From contig NZ_SSOJ01000033.1 in the NCBI RefSeq assembly GCF_029871205.1, positions 1 through 42,323 on the forward strand: a DNA stretch of 42,323 nt. Direction: 5' to 3'. Every line of letters begins with the position of its first letter. Positions within the stretch are counted from its first letter, which is position 1. The translations under genes and the position numbers were made by a program. The notes beneath the pieces were generated by a model that was given only the letters and a program-made list of their open reading frames with translations, made no database searches and was not told the origin of the DNA. Positions 40,701-42,323 of this stretch are shown here, piece by piece. The stretch is from Pseudomonas sp. BN417. Lineage in GTDB: Bacteria; Pseudomonadota; Gammaproteobacteria; Pseudomonadales; Pseudomonadaceae.

Positions 40701-41069
40701 GCTGCGGACGGTTCAAAAGGGACCGTAACATCTTCCTCCGAAGCGGCAAGCATTAATGCGCAAGCTGCTTTGAAAGCTAAGCTCTCCGGACTTCAGAAAG
40801 CGCAACAGACAGCGGCTGTTACGAGAGCTCTCCCGGATGGTCGGATTCGCTATTACACGCAAGAGGTTCCTGCACGAACAGAAGGCACCACACGGGGGGC
40901 GTCGTTCGTAACGGAGTACAATCCATCGACTGGCTCTACTCGGCAGTGGATGGAAAGCTACGACCATTCAGGGGCAGTAATACGTGTCCACCCCAAAAGC
41001 ATAAATGGGCAGCCGGTTAGTGCTCAGCATTATCCTCCAACAGGTGCTGAACTGGAGAGTTGGAAGTAA
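28704..41069 (+). CDS. cdiA: CdiA-type contact-dependent inhibition effector (filamentous haemagglutinin family)
   Basis: A 4,121-residue exported giant. Order by residue: signal region (1-30); TPS secretion domain (about 30-330) with NPNL (99-102) and NPHGL (139-143) followed by the Cys pair TCNGC (145, 148); long FHA-1 region (about 390-2350) of about 20-residue repeats of the form LDNxxGxLxAxGxLxLxA; a non-repetitive segment (about 2570-2780) with HCYNCKGKH; a conserved pseudomonad segment (about 2990-3110, ETNPELTNLKQFLSSDYLL); FHA-2 haemagglutinin repeats (about 3110-3480); a DUF637-like pretoxin region; an Ala/Gly-rich hydrophobic stretch (about 3593-3632); and a C-terminal toxin region after the NATQYNYLDH motif (3841-3850). 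RBS AGGACAGGAG precedes the ATG. The frame is intact throughout. It delivers its C-terminus into neighbouring cells on contact; that role is inferred from family and locus. Confidence 0.92.
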   Translation: MDTRSPFFQNIALVLIGILFLDPIVATAAQLAVDGSASGNTQLGQAGNGVPVVNIATPNGSGLSHNKFSEYNVGQQGLILNNATDRTQATQLGGLILGNPNLQGHAAGTILNEVTGGNRSQLAGYTEVAGQSARVIVANPHGLTCNGCGFINTPRATLSTGTPVLEGGRLERFQVDGGDITLEGAGLNAGNVDQFELITRSARLNAELHARDLTIVAGRNDVQADSLAATPRADDGSAKPGLAIDSSALGGMYAGAIHLVGTEAGVGVKLAGNLAASAGDILIDANGQLTLAQTAARGDLRVKAQGAELAGKAYAGGSAVLETQGDLTIRQSLVAKDAVRLNSGGRAVNQGVVEAGVNPDNSRSSGGDVQVRAREVRNAGSLVANRALEVSASQTLDNQGGTLSAQGNARVSAGKLDNRSGRLLAKGDMALSAGELDNQAGLVSSTGPLAAQLGHLDNRNGEVFSQSSARVQAGSVDNRSGKIIGEQTLQLEASGAVNNQGGSLGANQQLQVKAESLDNSQQGNVSSQGGLDVQVAGKLDNHDQGRIGANGAARVQAGSLDNRTGQLTSGSTLDLQAGPVDNRDAGRIASNGKLTASVAGLDQQGGGKVYSNSDLDLDLNGGTLNNSGGLLNAPGRLLLKNLGDVRNQGGEISSQQAFTLVARSLDNASGKLLSAQALTLRIDQALHNLKGMISAAALDVRSASLDNGGGLLTGTGDLLLKVAGQAGNRGGEISSGGATRLEAASLDNQGGDLLGDDGLVVSLSGALDNQGGTLGTGRDLELQAASVDNRRGTLVADGALNARISDQLDNQEQGSLLAKGPLAIQAVRLDNRAGQVSGQGPVTITAQQLDNRAGRLAANGPLVLRANQLDNRQQGAISSKAGLTYQGQRLDNQGGHITAAGPLSLETEEVQNAQGRIASQGDLSATLGTLAQQGGELVAQGTLQFQARALDNRQGGLVGSTKALKLEVGDIDNRGGELSSQIGVSIKGQRLDNSGGKLLAGNQLALAVDRVINQAKGLIFGRHATTLDAHGLDNSGGTLGSATSLVVALAPKAGGLEGELVNRQGLISSEGTLELQASRIDNQGGALSSAADLGLVSAGQLDNKGGSIVSDGNLGVASASLDNSEAGVLSAKGDARIDTGALNNRQGGKLTTAGTLNLDAGQVDNSATGRIAGGQGLTAKVTGLDQHDGGELFSKADLSLDLQQGLLNNSSGGLINSPGRLLLQNLGQVINRGGEISSQQGFTLAARQLDNAGGKLLSNQALVLRIAQALDNVKGTLSAKGLDLRAGSLDNREGLLNSRDLHTLAVTGHFDNQSGAVAANGKLVLTASTLDNRVGEIAGKADVQATVSTLDQRGGLLIAQGALNLNGQRLDNSANGLVGATRGLSLDIENIDNRGGEISSQEAVQIVGGQLDNSDEGRLLAGTRLGVAVEHVINRAKGLISGKAGVDLTGRSLDNSGGRLLSQQAVAITLQQALTNGQGLINSEGRLDLAAGSLDNSGGSISSAGALDILSRGALGNDGGQLLTDNTLTLASDSLSNRQGVLSAKGKTQLTTGRLDNSQGQLTSADALDLAAGELINHGGRIGSQQTLSVSASGLAQKGGQLFSNAGLSLDLQGGDLNNVGGLINAPGQLLLKRLGNINNQGGEISSQQAFTLAARNLDNAGGKLLSAQALSLRIDQALANLKGLIAAASLDVAAASLTNGGGTLTSRSTTRVDIAGALANDQQGLINATQRLTLKAGSIDNRGGSLLAGRALDLRAQSVDNRDNGLINSQGGLDLQAGTLDSSQGGEVSAKGPLGLFLDRLIQRQGRLIGASGLTLDLNGGDLDNQGGLILAQGPLSLQRLRDLANQGGEISSSESFVLVLRDLDNSGGKLISSGQLGVNGAQLRNQGGLLSGWQGLSVSGQSLDNRNLGTLSSRGGDLSVTLSGTLQNSGEGALASHGRLDLKAASLDNSNKGILTSGGDQQIDVATLLDNSAGGQIDSGAKLTLKAASLNNAAGTVQAQQALGLRTTDLDNSGGTIAGNGAVTLDLLGSLANADGKLASVGPLLLQGASQVDNQGGQIVSQGLLTLLTGGLDNRNHGTIAANGALLLTATGAVQNDNDGLIFSRDAGVRIESASLDNGLGALQAKGDLEIASGDYFNLGGRAISQAGNLEIRTGNLDNRGGTLASLDGWVKARLSGWLDNGQGGVVQGQSLDLTATVVANQGGHLSALSGHALLSVASLDNSQGALFAKQLLKLSGNHLTNAGQIAAGTVDFSLAGALDNQAGIIESDSSLTLAAASVDNRGGQLRSLASSGRTQLTVQGLLDNRDGTLETANSDFGLVAGSFLNVGGTLLHVGSGAFDIALPNVVNAGGSIATQGGLTLNADSWTNSTVIQAGRLTVNVGQFTQTASGQLLAASSFTGTGGNWSNDGLIASDGALSLALSGSYSGSGRVTSLGDLGLGAAQLTLPTAGRISGGGSTTLSVGGLLGNSGVITSASGLMVNAGQLNNYGSLGSAQALRLVTPNLLNQNGLIFSGSDMALRVGSFTNRYADVYSLGALDIAANDAGARSTLLENISATLESARDMSLAAATIVNRKDSFSVSERLVAGSITFHCYNCKGKHYDLDYFVNEEIERTVTADSAASTIAAGNNLNVSSGSFSNQHSLVSAAGNITINTGTFNNEGAATESVIRSRTFRKTDDTEPSSVFYGLINGQLAEYNKYNSRYVHQYTKIVGGREPVEIIFRTEEQVTSKPNPNFNPGFEHGIPDRFYSYILASSSETTLNTGVAANAIVQAGGNVAINASSSLGNGVSRSNVAYAGGSNRVSDTSVGPGTGGTVIHINAQLPPDLAQQQVNPLALPGFSIPTGSNGLFRLSSTLASDAQADRDAQGPQSWTLGGASIGLAEREQVLTDTQARQVQVNDAGQTVIGGRQLELGDRLQAEGAGVGAIQVEVGAAPSDFGVPDRSSTAGGTSLGGGIAEQRPSGGSQPQDQSIARVQGLPANSVQPKPHKYLIETNPELTNLKQFLSSDYLLGNLGYDPDQTQKRLGDGLYEQRLVREAIAARTGQRFLEGLTSDEAMFRFLMDNAIASKQQLGLSVGVSLSAAQVAALTHDIVWLEEHEVNGEKVLVPVLYLAQADGRLAPTGALIQGKDVALISGGDLTNQGTLRASNNLSATAGNIANSGLMEAGNRLDLLATDSIRNAQGGIIKGRDVSAIALTGDIINERSQGSLLYVGPTTRQDSVMDNAARIEAGNSMSLSAGRDLANIGSVLSAGGNASFSAGRDLLISSATEVDTAEGRAKKSRWNETDITQHTSEVQIGGDLKIEAGRDLALIASRVGAGGDIDLAAGRDLDIGSAADENHYEYHYKGGGKKLDIQKDQVRQQGSDITAGGDLSVISGGDLTVTASRLEAGDDAYLYAGRDLSLLAAEDSDSSLYDKKKKGSFGSKKTQRDEVTDIRHVGSEITTGGDLILVSEGDQRYQKAKLESGADLTLDSGGEIAFEAVKDLHQESHEMSKGDLAWTSAKGKGSTDETLRQSELIAQGEIAIQAVDGLKVDLKHIDQQTVSQTIDAMVQADPNLAWIKDLEQRGDVDWQRVKEVHDSFKYSHSGLGAGAQLAIAIVMAAVVGPAAASAAGTAGASAGVAAGAGAVAATAATKGTVSAINNQGDLGAALKDVTSKESLKDYVVSGVTAGLTADLFDKLFGTETNTLTDKVGKVDLSTMEGIGKFAGNQLAQSGTAAALNQLMGRDPSFKEALQSALYNTLAAAAFNAVGDFTEDKWVEGSPQKIAIHAMVGGLLSEATGGDFKTGAMAAGANEALVVQLDALVKSDPALLTMSSQLVGLVAAAAVDGDLEKGAWVAQNATQYNYLDHSDSKDFEASMKECGSDEGCQRKKWEDAASGFGQLSQANFDEALATGGAVWAKDQMGRIGAGLEVLGSMSCATTTCENYKFTLIDRALTSYAHLADVVGEWEPILGVIGGVAGGVAGSRPGSSAARPAGSNPTVGSAQVKKAYEYWAKVKAADGSKGTVTSSSEAASINAQAALKAKLSGLQKAQQTAAVTRALPDGRIRYYTQEVPARTEGTTRGASFVTEYNPSTGSTRQWMESYDHSGAVIRVHPKSINGQPVSAQHYPPTGAELESWK
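29880..35800 (+). repeat. FHA-1 repeat region of cdiA
   Basis: About 1,970 residues of degenerate short repeats with the LDN(R/Q/S)xGG core, expected to form a right-handed beta helix (the filament stalk). A higher-order module is superimposed: the block from LDQxGG(G/E) through SxxDLxLDLxxGxLNN, GGEISSQQxFTLxAR and GGKLLSxQALxLRI recurs at about 30504, 32253 and 33486, with a more diverged copy at 34116. Spacings are about 1.75, 1.23 and 0.63 kb. Confidence 0.85.
36420..37000 (+). other. Non-repetitive insert in CdiA, candidate receptor-binding region
   Basis: Between the FHA-1 and FHA-2 repeat regions the repeat pattern stops for about 190 residues. The segment contains Cys2595 and Cys2598 in FHCYNCKGKHYD, and many Tyr, Asn, Lys and Glu residues (INGQLAEYNKYNSRYVHQYTK). 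Its DNA looks less GC-rich than the flanking repeats. In E. coli CdiA the receptor-binding domain occupies this place; the assignment here is positional. Confidence 0.45.
40251..41069 (+). other. CdiA C-terminal toxin region (CdiA-CT)
   Basis: The last 271 residues after QYNYLDH, a motif in the place of the VENN or ELYN delimiters of other CdiA proteins. The first part has two Cys pairs (CGSDEGC, CATTTC) and a Gly-rich hydrophobic segment (GVIGGVAGGVAG) and may be the translocation (entry) domain. The final 90 or so residues contain the likely catalytic module, with GRIRYY, FVTEYNP, ESYDHSG, IRVHPK and QHYPPTG. The repeated His, Arg, Tyr and Glu suggest a nuclease, but I cannot assign a family. 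The DNA from about 40640 looks visibly more AT-rich than the rest of cdiA. Confidence 0.7.
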
Positions 41070-41299
41070 TGTTCTCAAAAAATGATCTGGTTCTGGAACT
41101 CGAAAAAACATTAGTTGACGGCTTTGACGTGAACAAGATATCGAAGGTTGCGTTCGAGATATATCAAGAGCATGGCTTGGAGCTTCCGTCGTCCCTGGAT
41201 CGGGCCTTGCTTGTTTTAATGGCAATGGAAGAGGGGAAGGAGTTTGAATTGAGCGAGGCTGAATTCTTGGAGTTAATTTTAGAGATTAGATCCATGTAA
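41069..41299 (+). CDS. cdiI: Probable CdiI immunity protein
   Basis: A 76-residue acidic, mostly helical protein (MFSKNDLVLELEKTLVDGFD..., ending ELSEAEFLELILEIRSM) with no signal peptide. The start ATG overlaps the cdiA stop (TAATG), so it is translationally coupled, as immunity genes usually are. An alternative TTG at 41060 would add three residues. Position, size, acidity and AT-rich DNA all fit a cognate immunity protein that neutralises the CdiA-CT in the cytoplasm. No sequence family is recognised; the call is by context. Confidence 0.75.
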   Translation: MFSKNDLVLELEKTLVDGFDVNKISKVAFEIYQEHGLELPSSLDRALLVLMAMEEGKEFELSEAEFLELILEIRSM

Positions 41300-41303
41300 G
41301 CGA

Positions 41304-41600
41304 AAAGGAGACAAATTGACCGGAAAAGCGGAAAAGGAAGCGGAAAAAGCGGAAAAGGGGACAGCGTGAATGCGTGAAAAGGGGATTTATTTTTCCTACT
41401 CTAATTCCTTAGGAGGGGAGAGCAGGTTCTAGGTCTTCATGGAGGGAGAAGCCATGCCCAGGGTCGGGCGGACGGGAAAAGGGGACCGGGAAAAGGGGAC
41501 AGATTTATTTTTCCGACCGGGAAAAGGGGACAGATTTATTTTTCCTACTCTAATTTTTCATGGAAAAGGGGACAGATTTATTTTCCCTACTCTAATTTTT
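41304..41600 (+). repeat. AAAAGGGGACAG short-repeat array
   Basis: Directly after cdiI begins a stretch with degenerate GGAAAAG(C/G) units (41304-41360), then repeated AAAAGGGGACAGATTTATTT units at about 41490, 41522 and 41563, with partial copies at 41352, 41377 and 41477. Most are followed by TTCCTACTCTAATT. An open frame across part of it (41439-41636) only translates the repeats. The array ends just before the RAYT gene, and similar repeats are known near RAYT genes in gammaproteobacteria. Confidence 0.8.
41431..41470 (+). pseudogene. Duplicated 5' end of the RAYT gene (remnant)
   Basis: GAGGGAGAAGCCATGCCCAG and the following GGTCGGGCG (about 41442-41470) almost exactly repeat the leader and first six codons of the intact transposase gene at 41635-41664. 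After the sixth codon the sequence switches into the AAAAGGGGAC repeat. It is thus a fragment of a second copy, or a duplicated leader, without coding capacity. Confidence 0.65.
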
Positions 41601-41647
41601 ATCCAGGGTGGGTCTGTAGGATTTAGGGATTCGTAGAGGGAGCAGCC

Positions 41648-42323
41648 ATGCCCAGGGTCGGGCGAGTTTTATTGCCAAATTATCCACATCACATTGTCCA
41701 GCGTGGCCATAACCGGCAGGTCGTGTTCGCCGAGGACGCTGATTTCGAGCGCTACCTGTCCGACCTGCGCGAGTTGAAGGATGCCTTCGGGGTCAAGGTC
41801 TATGCGTACTGCCTGATGACCAACCATGTGCACCTGCTGCTGGCCCCGGATGATTCGCTGGCAGGGCTCAGCCAGTTGATGAAGACCTTGGCGGCCCGCG
41901 CAACGCGCTACCGCAATCGTTTGGAAGGCCGTTCCGGCACTTTGTGGGAAAGCCGCTTCAAGTCGAGCATCGTGCAGTCCGATGCCTACTTGCTGGCCTG
42001 CAGTCGTTACATCGAACTGAACCCGGTGCGGGCGTGCATGGTGGCTGAGGCATCGGATTATCTCTGGTCCAGTTATGCCCTGCGTGTTGGGAGCGCACCT
42101 GAGCAGAGCTGGTTGGACGACGACCCGTGTTTCAACGCGCTCGGCGCTACGGATAACGCACGGCGCCGCCGGTATGCCGAGTTCGTCAGGCAAGCAGTGC
42201 CCGCAGAGGAACTGAACCTGATTCGAGAGGCCATTCAACGCGGCCAACTGACGGGGAACAACCACTTCGTGGATGAGGTTGAGCGTATTGCGGGCGTACG
42301 GATTGAACGGCGCAAGCAGGGGC
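41648..42323 (+). CDS. REP-associated tyrosine transposase (RAYT), cut by window edge
   Basis: An open frame of 225 codons that runs off the right edge, starting MPRVGRVLLPNYPHHIVQRG. It carries the Y1/HUH features of the IS200-like superfamily: the metal-binding HVH in CLMTNHVHLLLAP and the catalytic-tyrosine block CSRYIELNPVRA, plus the RAYT-typical YRNRLEGRSGTLWESRFKSS and DYLWSSYALR. RAYTs are domesticated single-copy transposases thought to spread REP sequences. Typical members of this group are about 230-240 residues, so only a short C-terminal piece is probably missing. It follows a repeat array that includes a duplicate of its own leader. Confidence 0.9.
   Translation, partial: MPRVGRVLLPNYPHHIVQRGHNRQVVFAEDADFERYLSDLRELKDAFGVKVYAYCLMTNHVHLLLAPDDSLAGLSQLMKTLAARATRYRNRLEGRSGTLWESRFKSSIVQSDAYLLACSRYIELNPVRACMVAEASDYLWSSYALRVGSAPEQSWLDDDPCFNALGATDNARRRRYAEFVRQAVPAEELNLIREAIQRGQLTGNNHFVDEVERIAGVRIERRKQG

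Noticed and set aside
41439-41636. A 65-codon plus-strand open frame (KGDRFIFPTLIF repeats)
   Set aside because: It only translates the AAAAGGGGACAGATTTATTT repeats and the duplicated RAYT leader; it is not a plausible protein.

Overview
The window is high-GC pseudomonad chromosome. Gene families and gene order (his cluster, yibQ-ctpA-envC-gpmI, yibN-grxC-secB, trmL, ntrBC, glnA, thiI, typA) match what is known of Pseudomonas core chromosomes, especially the P. aeruginosa/P. resinovorans side of the genus. That placement is inferred from protein similarity and synteny recalled from knowledge; no search was run. The core part is 1-26.7 kb. From 26.9 kb to the right edge lies an accessory block: a large contact-dependent inhibition (two-partner secretion) locus followed by repeat-rich DNA and a REP-associated transposase.

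Layout. 1-1 kb, minus strand: the start of an AsmA-like protein (cut by the left edge) and a PanZ/PanM-like acetyltransferase. 1.08-4.17 kb, plus: hisB-hisH-DUF2164-hisA-hisF, the middle of histidine biosynthesis. 4.3-5.95 kb, plus: two paralogous periplasmic solute-binding proteins with no permease beside them. 6.1-11.2 kb, minus: yibQ-like deacetylase, CtpA protease, EnvC and GpmI. 11.3-12.5 kb, plus: yibN-grxC-secB. 12.7-14.6 kb: trmL (minus), a small membrane protein (plus) sharing its start codon region, a 131-bp tandem repeat array, and a small minus-strand gene for a divergent RsmN/RsmF-type CsrA protein. 14.8-18.7 kb, minus: ntrC, ntrB and two DUF4124 proteins. 19.1-21.3 kb, plus: a YbiO-type MscS channel. 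21.5-22.9 kb, minus: glnA. 23.2-26.6 kb, plus: thiI and typA. 26.97-41.3 kb, plus: cdiB-cdiA-cdiI. 41.3-42.3 kb: short repeat array and a RAYT transposase running off the right edge.

How it fits together. NtrB/NtrC and GlnA form the nitrogen-control circuit. Upstream of glnA there is a full-consensus sigma-54 promoter and two NtrC-like sites about 31 bp apart, in nearly the same geometry as the enteric glnA promoter. An NtrC-like palindrome with a third half-site also lies upstream of ntrB. Envelope functions (EnvC, CtpA, YibQ, SecB, MscS) cluster in the middle. Intergenic regions carry four copies of a paired REP element (23-bp inverted ends with GCGAATTCATTCGC cores, about 97 bp) and three copies of a second, GTAG-headed REP.

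The most interesting parts are: the 4,121-residue CdiA with an unassigned C-terminal toxin and a 76-residue immunity protein in DNA that looks AT-richer than its surroundings; the RsmN-like protein that keeps the family fold signature but lacks the usual RNA-contacting arginine; the intact sigma-54/NtrC architecture at glnA; and the tandem array whose unit ends resemble the 3' end of the neighbouring gene.
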